Shown: one piece after another, positions 8,262-17,154 of the stretch
How positions within the stretch are numbered: position 1 is the stretch's first letter
Layout of the letters: every line of letters starts with the position of its first letter
Assembly: GCA_964344495.1 (NCBI GenBank)
Contig: CAYFNI010000009.1
Coordinates: 1 to 33,455 of the forward strand
Source of the DNA: UBA6136 sp964344495
Lineage (GTDB): Bacteria; Pseudomonadota; Gammaproteobacteria; Methylococcales; Methylococcaceae
DNA length: 33,455 nt
Reading direction: 5' to 3'
Notes under the pieces: model-generated
What the model saw: only the letters and a program-made list of their open reading frames with translations
Told to the model about the DNA's origin: nothing
The model's database searches: none
Translations under genes and position numbers: made by a program

Positions 8262-9170
8262 TCAGAAATACCCCGCCTTTTTGCGCTGTTCCATGGCGGT
8301 CGAAGCGCTCTGATCATCGATGCGGGTGGCGCCTCGCTCGGTCACCCGGGTGGTGATCGTTTCAAGAATGATGGCTTCAAGCGTATCCGCTTTCGATTCG
8401 ATCGGGGCAGTGCAGGTGATGTCTCCCACGGTCCTGAAGCGGCAGTCTACCCATTCCGTGAGATCCCCGGTCTGGGCCGGGGTCAGTTCGGTCACCGGAA
8501 TCAGCAGCCCCTCCCGCCGAACGATGCATCGACGATGGGAAAAGTAAATCGTCGGCAGTGGAATCGACTCGGCTCGGATGTATTGCCAGACATCCATTTC
8601 TGTCCAGTTGGAAAGGGGAAACACGCGGATGTTCTCTCGTTTCAGGGTCCGGGCGTTGAACAGATTCCAAAGCTCGGGACGCTGATTTTTGGGATCCCAC
8701 TGTCCATGCGGGTTGCGAAAACTGAACACGCGCTCCTTCGCCCGCGCTTTTTCCTCGTCACGACGGGCACCCCCAATGCAGGCGTCCAGTTCCAGTTCGG
8801 CAATCGCCTCGAGCAAGGTCACGGATTGATGGGCATTCCTGGATTCAAGGGGCTCCCTCAGCACGACCGTCCCCCGGGCAATGGAGTCTTCGACTGACCG
8901 GACCCGGAGTTCCGCCTGATAGTGCAGGGCCATCCGGTCGCGATACTCGATGACTTCAGGGTAGTTGTGTCCGGTATCGATATGCAGCAGCGGGAATGGA
9001 ATCGGGCCCGGAAAAAAGGCTTTCGCCGCCAGGTGCAGCACCACGGCGGAGTCCTTGCCACCGGAGTAAAGCAAGGCGGGCCGTTCACATTCGGCCACCA
9101 CCTCCCGCAGGATGAACAGGGCTTCCGCCTCCAGTGCGGCCAGATTCGGCAGCATGCGGTGCCTAACCAT
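8262..9170 (-). CDS. cysD: Sulfate adenylyltransferase subunit 2 (CysD)
   Basis: The ATG at 9170 is preceded by GAGG with a 6-base spacer and gives 302 aa, the same length as E. coli CysD. The PP-loop ATP-pyrophosphatase motif SGGKDS (36-41) and the family's closing RKKAGYF are present, along with the GGARRDEEKARAKERVFSFR region. CysD normally pairs with the GTPase CysN to adenylate sulfate to APS, the first step of sulfate activation. No cysN (nor cysC, cysH) is in the window: the next gene downstream is the degenerate ABC exporter, and upstream is PEP carboxylase. CysN must be encoded elsewhere, or this copy has another role. It may be co-transcribed with ppc, as only 57 bases separate them. 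Confidence 0.93.
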   Translation of the reverse strand: MVRHRMLPNLAALEAEALFILREVVAECERPALLYSGGKDSAVVLHLAAKAFFPGPIPFPLLHIDTGHNYPEVIEYRDRMALHYQAELRVRSVEDSIARGTVVLREPLESRNAHQSVTLLEAIAELELDACIGGARRDEEKARAKERVFSFRNPHGQWDPKNQRPELWNLFNARTLKRENIRVFPLSNWTEMDVWQYIRAESIPLPTIYFSHRRCIVRREGLLIPVTELTPAQTGDLTEWVDCRFRTVGDITCTAPIESKADTLEAIILETITTRVTERGATRIDDQSASTAMEQRKKAGYF

Positions 9171-9227
9171 GCGCAACCTCGCCGGGGGACACGGCTGGGA
9201 CCGCGAGCGGCAGGGGACATCCGCGGC

Positions 9228-12071
9228 TCATCCCGTATTCCTCATGCCGGCCGCGATGGCATTGATGCTGCGCAGCATGGGCTTGAGCCAGCGGTTTTGG
9301 GCCGGATCGTCGGATGCCGCCTGGCGCAGTTGCTGCAGCAGGACAATCTGGATGTGATTGAGCGGTCCGAGAAATGTGTCACGCCAAGCCATGGAGTTCT
9401 CCAGTGCCGGATTTTCTTCGAGCAGCCGCTCACTGCGGGCGACCTGCAAAATCCAGTCGACACAGGTCTGGTACTCGGCGGCGATCATGCCCCAAACTCG
9501 ACGGGCGACCAGCGGGTCATGGCACAAAGCGGCGTACTCTCTGGCGATGTCGGTGTCAGACTTCCGCAGCGCCATCTGTGCGTTGCTGAGCAGGTTTCTG
9601 AAAAATGGCCATTCCTGATGCATCCGGCGCAGCGTTTCCAGCCGTTCCGGTCGGCCCGATGCCCATTCCGCCAGGCTGCTTCCAATCCCATACCAAGCGG
9701 GAAAGGTTTGCCGGGATTGAGCCCAGGAAAAGACCCAGGCAATGGCCCTGACGGACTGTTTTGAGCGGTCATGCTGTTTTCGATGCGATGGCCGGGAGCC
9801 AATGTTCATCCGACTGATTTCAGTCAGCGGGGTGGACTCGTAGAAGTAGTCCATGAAACCCGGGGTCTGTTCAGTCAGACGGCGGTAGTGCCGCTCACCC
9901 AGCGTGGCCAGTTCGGCCATGATGCGCAGATGCGCCGGGTCGGGCTGGTCGACCGCCTTGATGAGGCTCAGGCTCGCTTTCATCAGTCCGGTTACGCCCA
10001 TCGTCAGTTCGTAGACCGCCGTCTCCATGTTGTTGTAGCGGTAGAAGAGTACTTCGCCCTGTTCGGTGAACTTGATCTGCCCCCGCACCGTGTCGGGTGG
10101 CTGCGCCAGAATCGCCTGATGGGTGGGGCCGCCGCCCCGACCCACGGTCCCTCCCCGGCCATGAAAGATGCGGCAGCGAAGACCGTGTGCATCGGTCAGT
10201 TGCACAATCTGCTGTTGGGCTTGGTAAAGACCCCACGCGGAAGCCACGATCCCCCCGTCCTTGCAGGAGTCGGAATAGCCCAGCATGATCTCTTGCAGTC
10301 CACCCGAGGCCTGCACCAGGTCACGATAGACGGGTTGCGCCAAAAGCGTTCCGAGCACATCCCCGATCCGCTCCAGATCATCAATGGTTTCAAACAGAGG
10401 ACTGACCCGCAGGTGGCAGAACCAGCTGCCCGCCAGTTGTCCCAGCAGTCCGCTGTGCTTGGCCAACACCAGCACCTCCAGTATGTGACTTGCCTGATGC
10501 GTCATGGAAATGACGTACTGTCCGATGCAGGCGGCCCCGATTTTCGCGCGCAGGGCGGCGATGACGGCAAACACATCCAGCACCTCGCGAGTGGTGTCTG
10601 ACAGCTGCCGCTCTTCAAAGGGCAGGCCAGCGGGTAACAACAGCGCCTCCGTCAGTGTCTGGAGTCGTTGTGCTTCATCCATCTCGAGGTAATCCAGACC
10701 CGTGCTGCCCTTGAACAACTCTGCGACGGCCGTTGTGTGACGCGAGGATTCCTGCCGGACATCCAGGGCCATGAGGTGAAAGCCGAAAGTCTCGACCAGG
10801 CGCATCAGGTCTTTCAGATCCTGATCAGCGATATCCGGGTCACCGTTGTCACGCAGTGAGCGATCAATAATGGCCAGATCGTCCAGCAAGTCATCCGCTG
10901 AAGCGTAGCTGACGTGATCCGGTGGAGGCGCCATGCCCAGCGGGGTACCGGCCACCCGCTGCAGGGTTTTTTCCAGGCGATGGCGCATCAGTACCAATTG
11001 ATGGCGGTAGGGCTCCTGCCGATAGGGTGATTCCAGCGACTGTGCCACGGCCCCAAGCCTTGAACGGTCGCGTGCGAGCCGCTGTTCGAATTCAGCGGAG
11101 AAGGTCGCCAACCCTAGGGAATGGGACAGGGATTCCCGGAGCCGGTCGATGCGCCGGAGGTATTCCTGAATGATTGTCTGCGCCTGCAATGTCACGGCGA
11201 GCGCGGTAGTGTCGGCGGTCACATAGGGATTGCCATCGCGATCGCCTCCGATCCAGGAGCCGAACCGGATGAGGCTTGGAACCCTGATCTGGCCGTCTTC
11301 GGCGGGCCCGTAGACATCCGAGAGCGACTGCTCCAGCTGGCGGTAGGTCCGGGTGATCGCGTCAAACAGGGACAGCGGAAAGTAATACAGTCCGGTGTCG
11401 ATTTCGTCTACGACCCCCATGCTTTGGGCCCGAACTTCGTCGGTTTTCCATAGCGTGAGAATCTGCCTTTGCAACTGCATCAAGGCGTCCTTGCGGGCAG
11501 ACATTCTGGATCCCGCCTCCAGGAGTTGCTCGTGTGTCAGAAAGAGGGTCCGGAGCGCACCCTTCACCGTACGCCGTTTGGCCTCGGTGGGATGCGCGGT
11601 CATGACCGGTTGGTAAACGAGTCGGTTCAGCAGCAGCTGCAACTCTGTGCGCGTGACCCCCTGCCGCTTGAGACCCTCCAGCGTGTCATGAAAGGACCCA
11701 GCACCGAAGTCACCCAGCCGCTCGGCCGACTGCCGTCGGTACTGGACCGAAAGTGACTCCTCGACAATGTTGAGCAGACTGAAGTAATGATTGAAGACCC
11801 GAATGACCTGACTGATGTCCTCGGGTGATAACCCCTGAATCAGTTCCCGCATTTTTTTGAGCCGGTAGGGTCGGCCGTCCCGCTTGAGTGCTGTAAAGAT
11901 CCGTTGCAGGGTGTCCGCCCGCTCAGACGCTACTGTGGCGTCCTGAGATGAAAGGACCCGGTTCAGGATTGCGGTCATGACCCGAATTGCCCGCCGCAAG
12001 TCCTTTTCGTGTTCGAGCCCGGCTTCGGCAGGGGTGCGAAGTGCTCTGCGAGGCAGTGCCGTGCGTTTCAT
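9228..12071 (-). CDS. ppc: Phosphoenolpyruvate carboxylase
   Basis: 947 aa, within the family's range. The catalytic motifs are visible: TAHPTEAKRRT with the active-site His, GYSDSCKDGG, FHGRGGTVGRGGGPTH, and SRPSHRKQ near the C-terminus. The protein ends in AAGMRNTG, the usual PEPC C-terminus that contributes to the active and allosteric sites. The enzyme adds bicarbonate to PEP to make oxaloacetate, replenishing the TCA cycle. Its ATG overlaps the stop of the carbonic anhydrase gene as ATGA, so the two are translationally coupled. A carbonic anhydrase coupled to PEPC fits supply of bicarbonate to the carboxylase. Confidence 0.97.
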   Translation of the reverse strand: MKRTALPRRALRTPAEAGLEHEKDLRRAIRVMTAILNRVLSSQDATVASERADTLQRIFTALKRDGRPYRLKKMRELIQGLSPEDISQVIRVFNHYFSLLNIVEESLSVQYRRQSAERLGDFGAGSFHDTLEGLKRQGVTRTELQLLLNRLVYQPVMTAHPTEAKRRTVKGALRTLFLTHEQLLEAGSRMSARKDALMQLQRQILTLWKTDEVRAQSMGVVDEIDTGLYYFPLSLFDAITRTYRQLEQSLSDVYGPAEDGQIRVPSLIRFGSWIGGDRDGNPYVTADTTALAVTLQAQTIIQEYLRRIDRLRESLSHSLGLATFSAEFEQRLARDRSRLGAVAQSLESPYRQEPYRHQLVLMRHRLEKTLQRVAGTPLGMAPPPDHVSYASADDLLDDLAIIDRSLRDNGDPDIADQDLKDLMRLVETFGFHLMALDVRQESSRHTTAVAELFKGSTGLDYLEMDEAQRLQTLTEALLLPAGLPFEERQLSDTTREVLDVFAVIAALRAKIGAACIGQYVISMTHQASHILEVLVLAKHSGLLGQLAGSWFCHLRVSPLFETIDDLERIGDVLGTLLAQPVYRDLVQASGGLQEIMLGYSDSCKDGGIVASAWGLYQAQQQIVQLTDAHGLRCRIFHGRGGTVGRGGGPTHQAILAQPPDTVRGQIKFTEQGEVLFYRYNNMETAVYELTMGVTGLMKASLSLIKAVDQPDPAHLRIMAELATLGERHYRRLTEQTPGFMDYFYESTPLTEISRMNIGSRPSHRKQHDRSKQSVRAIAWVFSWAQSRQTFPAWYGIGSSLAEWASGRPERLETLRRMHQEWPFFRNLLSNAQMALRKSDTDIAREYAALCHDPLVARRVWGMIAAEYQTCVDWILQVARSERLLEENPALENSMAWRDTFLGPLNHIQIVLLQQLRQAASDDPAQNRWLKPMLRSINAIAAGMRNTG

Positions 12072-12739
12072 ATCGACGTTGCTCCGAGGGGGTTGCGGGC
12101 GGTTGCCGAGTGACGTGGATGTTCCTCCCTGACGGGTAAAAATTGTCCCGCCGGCGGGTGGTAGCCAAAAATTTCGCCGGTTTCGATCTTGTACACCCAG
12201 CCATGAACACGCAGCCGACCGGCCGCCAGGGCCGCAGCAACGCTCGGGTGGGTTCTGAGATTTTCCATCTGCGCCAGGACATTTTCCTGAATGGCCACGT
12301 TCAGGCGTTGCGCCGCGTCACCGCTTTCATAGAGCGTCCCCACCACCCGTCGGGTGACCTCGGCATGCTCGAGCCAACGGCTGAGTGCCGGAAAATCCTG
12401 CAGTTTTTCAGGGTTCAGCAGACCGTCCATGGCACCGCAGTGTGAGTGGCCGCAGACAATGACATCCTTGACCGCCAGCCCGCGCACCGCAAACTCAATG
12501 GTGGCGGCTTCCCCACTCGATGCGGTGCCATACGGGGGGACCAGATTACCCGCATTGCGGAGTATGAACAGTTCGCCCGGCTCGGTCTGGGTCAGCAGAT
12601 TGGGGTTGATCCGCGAGTCCGAGCAGGTGATGAAAAGCGTCTCGGGACTCTGTCCCCTGGACAGTCGTTCGAACAGGGCTTGCTGACTTCCAAAAACGTT
12701 TTGCTGGAAGTGGTGCAAGCCTTCAATCAGTTTTTGCAT
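12068..12739 (-). CDS. Beta-class carbonic anhydrase
   Basis: 223 aa, with GGAG eight bases upstream of the ATG. Zinc ligands Cys39, His98 and Cys101 lie in CSDSRINPN and CGHSHCGAM. The Asp41-Arg43 dyad that gates beta-carbonic anhydrases is present, and TASSGEAATIEFAV matches the family. It interconverts CO2 and bicarbonate in the cytoplasm. There is no signal peptide. As first gene of the unit that runs into ppc, it probably feeds bicarbonate to PEP carboxylase. The short C-terminal tail after GYHPPAGQF is not conserved and overlaps the ppc start. Confidence 0.95.
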   Translation of the reverse strand: MQKLIEGLHHFQQNVFGSQQALFERLSRGQSPETLFITCSDSRINPNLLTQTEPGELFILRNAGNLVPPYGTASSGEAATIEFAVRGLAVKDVIVCGHSHCGAMDGLLNPEKLQDFPALSRWLEHAEVTRRVVGTLYESGDAAQRLNVAIQENVLAQMENLRTHPSVAAALAAGRLRVHGWVYKIETGEIFGYHPPAGQFLPVREEHPRHSATARNPLGATSI

Positions 12740-12800
12740 GTCGCTTCTCCGCGCGTCTGTGGGGTACCGGAGGCACCCATGGCCAACAGCTTAGAGAGCC

Positions 12801-12846
12801 CTTGATGGATAGTAAATTTGAATATAACTAAACTATAGATAGTAAA
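12801..12846. promoter_or_regulatory. Divergent AT-rich control region with operator-like repeats
   Basis: The 120-130 bp between carbonic anhydrase and the LysR gene include a stretch far more AT-rich than its surroundings. GATAGTAAA occurs twice in direct orientation, at 12808-12816 and 12838-12846, exactly 30 bases apart (about three helical turns). The second copy overlaps a dyad ACTAT-AG-ATAGT at 12832-12843, and ATAGT/ACTAT also pair at 12809-12813 and 12832-12836. TATAAC at 12823-12828 resembles a -10 box, with TTGATG at 12802-12807 at a short 15-base spacing. This is the usual arrangement for a LysR-type regulator acting on itself and a divergent target. Confidence 0.55.
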
Positions 12847-12865
12847 AATCTATTAACGAATGGGC

Positions 12866-13786
12866 ATGCAACGCATCAACTATCACCATCTGTTTTACTT
12901 CTGGACTGTGGTCAAGGAGGGCGGCATTGCCCGGGCATCGGAGAAACTGCACCTGACCCAGCCCACCATCAGCGCCCAGATAGCGCAGTTTGAACAGACG
13001 ATTGGTCACGCGCTGTTTGATCGGGTTGGCAAAAGCTTGCTGCTCACCGAAACCGGGCGGGATGTGTACGACTATGCAGAAGAAATCTTCTCGATCGGGC
13101 GAGAACTGACGCAATACCTCAGTGGCAGAGCCGTGGGCAAGGGCTATCGGCTGACGGTCGGGATTGCCGACGCGCTGCCGAAGTTGGTGGTAATGAAGCT
13201 CCTGAAGCCAGCCCTGCAACTCGACATTCCAGTCAAGCTCTACTGCCACGAGGACAAGCCGGAGCGGCTAATGAGCGAGTTGTCCCTGCATGCGATTGAT
13301 CTCGCCTTGATGACGGGGCCGTTGGCCTTCAAGCCGATGGCCGGGATTTTCAGTCATCGCCTGGCCGAATCCGCCCTGACGGTATTCGGCACACCGATGC
13401 TGGCGGCGGAATACCGACCGGGGTTTCCGCAAAGTCTCAGCGGGGCCCCCTTTCTGGTACCGGCCGGACATCCCGGGCTGCGCCAGGATTTCGATGGCTG
13501 GTGTGAGGAGAACGGTATCTGGCCCGACATCCGGGCAGAAATTTCCGACAGTGCTTTGCTCAAGACGTTCGGCGGCGAAGGTCTCGGCCTGTTCCTGGCG
13601 CCCAGTTTGGTCGGGGATGAGATCTCCCGGCAATATGGCGTTGAGCGTGTGGGGGAGATCGAGGCCCTGCGAGAAAAGGTGTACCTGTTGACCGCCCAAC
13701 GAAAAATCAACCATCCGGCATTGGCGGCGATTCTTGAGGGCGTCGACGAAGCGCTGATCGGGGCATCGCCAGGCGCTGGGCGTTGA
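12866..13786 (+). CDS. LysR-type transcriptional regulator, NhaR-like
   Basis: The ATG at 12866 gives 306 aa and matches the family N-terminus (INYHHLFYFW); an ATG 6 bases earlier (12860) is equally possible, and neither has a clear ribosome-binding site. Residues 1-60 form the winged helix-turn-helix (ASEKLHLTQPTISAQIAQFE) and the rest a two-lobed effector domain. The NYHHLFYFW start and the overall pattern resemble NhaR, which in E. coli responds to sodium and alkaline pH. It is divergent from the carbonic anhydrase-ppc unit, its likely target; the signal could relate to pH, cations or bicarbonate, but that is inference. Confidence 0.85.
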   Translation: MQRINYHHLFYFWTVVKEGGIARASEKLHLTQPTISAQIAQFEQTIGHALFDRVGKSLLLTETGRDVYDYAEEIFSIGRELTQYLSGRAVGKGYRLTVGIADALPKLVVMKLLKPALQLDIPVKLYCHEDKPERLMSELSLHAIDLALMTGPLAFKPMAGIFSHRLAESALTVFGTPMLAAEYRPGFPQSLSGAPFLVPAGHPGLRQDFDGWCEENGIWPDIRAEISDSALLKTFGGEGLGLFLAPSLVGDEISRQYGVERVGEIEALREKVYLLTAQRKINHPALAAILEGVDEALIGASPGAGR

Positions 13787-14071
13787 ATGGCCGAACTCCC
13801 GGGGGCAGTCGCCAAGGGGGGATTCGAACACGGGCTTTGGAAGCCATCTTGCTTAAAATCAAGTACCCTCTACGGAAGTTGGGGTGAATCGAATTCGGTC
13901 GAGGCACAAAATGCAACCGACCTGTGGATCGGCAGGTTTCCCGTCAGGGGAATGCAGCGTGGATTGCTGCCCCCGCCGCAGGAAACGATTCCATCCGGGC
14001 CGGGCGAGCTGGCCCAGATTTTGCGACACATAAACTCTCGACAGAGCACAACAGGATCAGGAGCGTTAGTC
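13787..14071. other. 285-base gene-free leader before gnd-zwf
   Basis: No supported gene is present, although the frame of gnd happens to be open through it. Small inverted repeats are visible: TTCCC-N5-GGGAA and GCAGC-N7-GCTGC around 13947-13978. No convincing -35/-10 pair was found. The promoter and 5' leader of the gnd-zwf unit probably lie here. Confidence 0.4.
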
Positions 14072-15079
14072 ATGCAGTTGGGAATGATTGGCTTGGGCCG
14101 AATGGGCGGCAATATGGTGCGACGGCTGATGCAGGCCGGGCACGACTGCGTCGTGTTCGATCTCAATCAGGCAGCGGTGGGCGCGCTCGCCGCTGAGGGC
14201 GCGGTGGCTGCCGAATCGCTGGAAGCCTTCGTTCAGGCGCTGGCACCGCCACGCGCCATCTGGATCATGCTGCCGGCCGCCATCGTCGATGACATGCTGG
14301 CCCGGCTGAAGCCGCATCTGGCGCCCGGTGACATCCTGATCGACGGCGGCAACACGCATTACATCGACGACATCCGCCGGGCAGATGCTTTAAAACCAGC
14401 GAGCTTGCACTATGTGGATGTCGGTACCAGTGGTGGTGTCTGGGGACTGGAGCGCGGCTATTGCCTGATGATCGGCGGCGAGACCGAGGTGGTCCGGCAT
14501 CTGGATCCCCTGTTCAAAAGCCTGTCCCCCGGCCAGGGCGACGTACCGCCGGCGCCGGGGCGCCCGACGGGTGGCACTGCCGAGTCGGGCTATCTCCATT
14601 GCGGCCCCGCTGGAGCCGGTCATTTCGTCAAAATGGTGCATAACGGCATCGAATATGGGCTGATGGCCGCCTATGCCGAGGGTTTCAATATCCTCAGGCA
14701 GGCCAATATCGGCGGCGCGACGCGTGAAGCCGATGCCGAAACCACCCCACTGCGGCATCCCGAGCATTTCCAGTACGACCTCAATCTGGCCGACATCGCC
14801 GAATTATGGCGCCGTGGCAGCGTGGTCACCTCCTGGCTGCTCGACCTGACGGCTACGGCGCTGGCCGGCAGTCCGGAGCTTAGCGAGTTCTCGGGGCGGG
14901 TGTCCGATTCGGGTGAAGGCCGCTGGACGATCAATGCCGCCATTGAGCAGGGAACGCCCGCTCCCGTCCTCACGGCTGCGCTGTACCAGCGCTTCAGCTC
15001 TCGCGGCGAAGATGAATTCGCCTGCAAGGTGTTGTCTGCCTTGCGACAGCAGTTCGGTGGCCATCAGGAGAAAAAATGA
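14072..15079 (+). CDS. gnd: 6-phosphogluconate dehydrogenase, short (GntZ-like) type
   Basis: The ATG at 14072 has CAGGAG upstream and begins directly with the Rossmann motif GLGRMGGNM (7-15), giving 335 aa. Canonical Gnd is about 470 aa; the short class of 300-340 aa, often NAD-preferring, fits better. SGGVWGLERGYCLMIGG and GAGHFVKMVHNGIEYG, with the catalytic lysine and Asn, are present. It oxidises and decarboxylates 6-phosphogluconate to ribulose 5-phosphate. About 12 residues (GQGDVPPAPGRP) near 153-164 look like a flexible insertion. The stop overlaps the zwf start as ATGA, so the two pentose-phosphate enzymes are coupled. No 6-phosphogluconolactonase gene is present. Confidence 0.93.
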   Translation: MQLGMIGLGRMGGNMVRRLMQAGHDCVVFDLNQAAVGALAAEGAVAAESLEAFVQALAPPRAIWIMLPAAIVDDMLARLKPHLAPGDILIDGGNTHYIDDIRRADALKPASLHYVDVGTSGGVWGLERGYCLMIGGETEVVRHLDPLFKSLSPGQGDVPPAPGRPTGGTAESGYLHCGPAGAGHFVKMVHNGIEYGLMAAYAEGFNILRQANIGGATREADAETTPLRHPEHFQYDLNLADIAELWRRGSVVTSWLLDLTATALAGSPELSEFSGRVSDSGEGRWTINAAIEQGTPAPVLTAALYQRFSSRGEDEFACKVLSALRQQFGGHQEKK

Positions 15080-16605
15080 ACACCCCAGCCAGCCTCACGC
15101 CCGATGGGCTGATTCGACCGGGCGATTCCTGCGTCATGGTGATTTTCGGCGCCACCGGTGACCTGACCCAGCGCAAGCTGTTGCCGGCCCTTTACAATCT
15201 GGCCCGAGCCCAACTGCTGTCGAGCCGCTTCGCGATTATTGGCACCTCGGTCGAGACACTGGGTCCGGATGCGTTCCGGGAGCGGATGCTGGAAGCCATT
15301 CGCGCCTACGCAACCGATGAACTGGACGCCGCCATCCTCAGCTGGTTCGAACAGCGGATCCACTACATCGCCGGCGATGTACGCGACCCCGACTTCTATG
15401 TGCGACTGCGGGAAGAATGCGCCCGGGTGCGCAGCGACCACGACATCGACAACAACCATTTTTACTATCTCGCCACCGCTCCGACCTTTTTTGGCGAGAT
15501 CGTCCGGCAACTCGGTCAGGCCGGGCTGGCGACGGAGGAAGGGGACAACTGGCGCCGGGTCATTATCGAGAAGCCCTTCGGCCATGACCTTGAATCGGCC
15601 CGCGAACTGAATGCCGACATCAAGCAAGTCCTGCGCGAGCGGCAGATTTACCGGATCGACCATTACCTCGGCAAGGAAACGGTGCAGAACATCATGGTGA
15701 TGCGCTTTGCCAACAGCATTTTCGAGCCGATCTGGAACCGTCGCTACATCGACCACGTGCAGATTACCGCGGCGGAAACCGTCGGTGTCGAGCGGCGCGG
15801 GGCTTACTATGACTCGGCTGGCGCACTGCGCGACATGGTGCCGAATCATCTGTTCCAGCTGCTATCACTGACCGCCATGGAGCCCCCGGTGTCATTCGAG
15901 GCCGACGCGGTACGTGACGAACAGACCAAAGCCCTGCGCGCGGTGCAGATCCCGACGCCGGAGGATGTGTTGAGCAAAATGGCCCGCGGCCAGTATGGTG
16001 AGGGCACCATCGCCGGCGAGCCGGTGCCGGGGTATCGGCAGGAGCCGAATGTCGCCACCGACTCGCGCACCGAGAGCTTCGTGGCCATGAAGCTGATGCT
16101 CGACAACTGGCGCTGGGCCGATGTGCCGTTCTACCTGCGAACCGGCAAGCGCATGGCGGCGCGTACCACCGAAATTGTCATCCAGTTCCGACGCGCACCG
16201 CTGGTTCTGTTCCGCAATACTGCCATCGAGCAACTGCGGACCAACCGCCTGATGATCCACCTGCAACCGAATGAGGGCATCTCCCTGCAGTTCGGTGCCA
16301 AGGTGCCAGGTCCGGTCATGAAGCTGGGATCGGTCAAGATGGATTTCGATTATCTCGACTATTTCGGAACCACCCCTGATACCGGGTATGAACGGCTGTT
16401 TCTCGACTGCATGATGGGCGATGCAACCCTGTTCCAGCGTGCGGATATGGTTGAGGCCGGGTGGAGTCTGATCCAGCCGGTTCTGGATGTCTGGAAAGCC
16501 TTGCCACCCCGCTCGTTCCCGAACTACGAGGCCGGTAGCTGGGGGCCAAAGGAGGCGGATGAACTGATGGAGCGTGACGGTCGCCATTGGGTCAATCTGC
16601 CCTGA
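15076..16605 (+). CDS. zwf: Glucose-6-phosphate 1-dehydrogenase
   Basis: 509 aa, normal for the family. The coenzyme motif FGATGDLTQRKLLPAL lies at 24-39, EKPFGHD at 165-171, and the substrate and catalytic motif RIDHYLGKE at 193-201. The downstream NRRYIDHVQITAAE and DMVPNHLFQLL are also typical. It oxidises glucose 6-phosphate to 6-phosphogluconolactone, making NAD(P)H and feeding gnd. The start overlaps the gnd stop, with AGGAGAAAAA upstream as ribosome-binding site. Confidence 0.97.
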   Translation: MNTPASLTPDGLIRPGDSCVMVIFGATGDLTQRKLLPALYNLARAQLLSSRFAIIGTSVETLGPDAFRERMLEAIRAYATDELDAAILSWFEQRIHYIAGDVRDPDFYVRLREECARVRSDHDIDNNHFYYLATAPTFFGEIVRQLGQAGLATEEGDNWRRVIIEKPFGHDLESARELNADIKQVLRERQIYRIDHYLGKETVQNIMVMRFANSIFEPIWNRRYIDHVQITAAETVGVERRGAYYDSAGALRDMVPNHLFQLLSLTAMEPPVSFEADAVRDEQTKALRAVQIPTPEDVLSKMARGQYGEGTIAGEPVPGYRQEPNVATDSRTESFVAMKLMLDNWRWADVPFYLRTGKRMAARTTEIVIQFRRAPLVLFRNTAIEQLRTNRLMIHLQPNEGISLQFGAKVPGPVMKLGSVKMDFDYLDYFGTTPDTGYERLFLDCMMGDATLFQRADMVEAGWSLIQPVLDVWKALPPRSFPNYEAGSWGPKEADELMERDGRHWVNLP

Positions 16606-16625
16606 ATCCGCCCCTGGTATCGCCC

Positions 16626-17066
16626 GTGAGCGACAGCGGCTTCTGGCGTCACAAGACCTTGGCCCAACTCAGCCGCCAGGAGTGGGAGCAACTCTGTGAC
16701 GGGTGCGGCCGGTGCTGCCTCAACAAGCTGGAGGACGAGGACACCGGCGAGATTGTCTATACCCGCGCTGCCTGTCATGCACTGGACCTGCAGAGCTGTC
16801 GCTGTACCGTGTACCCCCGTCGCCAGACGGTGGTGCCCACCTGTCTCGACCTGCGCCAGGGCTTCCATCAGTTTCACTGGCTGCCACCCAGCTGCGCCTA
16901 TCGGCTGATGGCGGAAGGCCGGCCGCTGCCCGACTGGCATCCGCTGGTATCTGGACGGGCCGAGTCTGTCCACGAAGCCGGCATCTCGGTACGGCAGTTC
17001 GCCATCAGCGAAACCGGGGTCGATGACCTTGAGGACCACGTCATCGAAGATTTCGATGCGCATTGA
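16626..17066 (+). CDS. YcgN-type cysteine-cluster protein (UPF0260)
   Basis: The GTG at 16626 gives 146 aa, close to E. coli YcgN. The upstream TTG at 16587 lies inside zwf and lacks family similarity. The cysteine cluster CDGCGRCCLNKL is followed by spaced cysteines (CHALDLQSCRCTVYPRR, CLDLRQ, CAYRLMAEGRPLPDWHPL), the YkgJ/YcgN pattern thought to bind metal. The function of the family is not established. It starts 20 bases after zwf and may be read from the same message. Confidence 0.88.
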   Translation: MSDSGFWRHKTLAQLSRQEWEQLCDGCGRCCLNKLEDEDTGEIVYTRAACHALDLQSCRCTVYPRRQTVVPTCLDLRQGFHQFHWLPPSCAYRLMAEGRPLPDWHPLVSGRAESVHEAGISVRQFAISETGVDDLEDHVIEDFDAH

Positions 17067-17154
17067 AGGACCCGCCTTGCGCGTTGAACTTTGCTATGCT
17101 GATTCGCATCCGATGAGTTCCCCTCATCCAGCCTGGCGCTGCTGCAGCAACATC

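Noticed and set aside
13815..13850. A tRNA T-loop-like GATTCGAAC
   Set aside because: The flanking bases do not form a T stem on either strand, and no acceptor, D or anticodon arm can be drawn.
13787..14071. N-terminal extension of gnd in the same open frame
   Set aside because: The enzyme's Rossmann fold starts exactly at the ATG at 14072, which has a good ribosome-binding site; the upstream translation resembles nothing.
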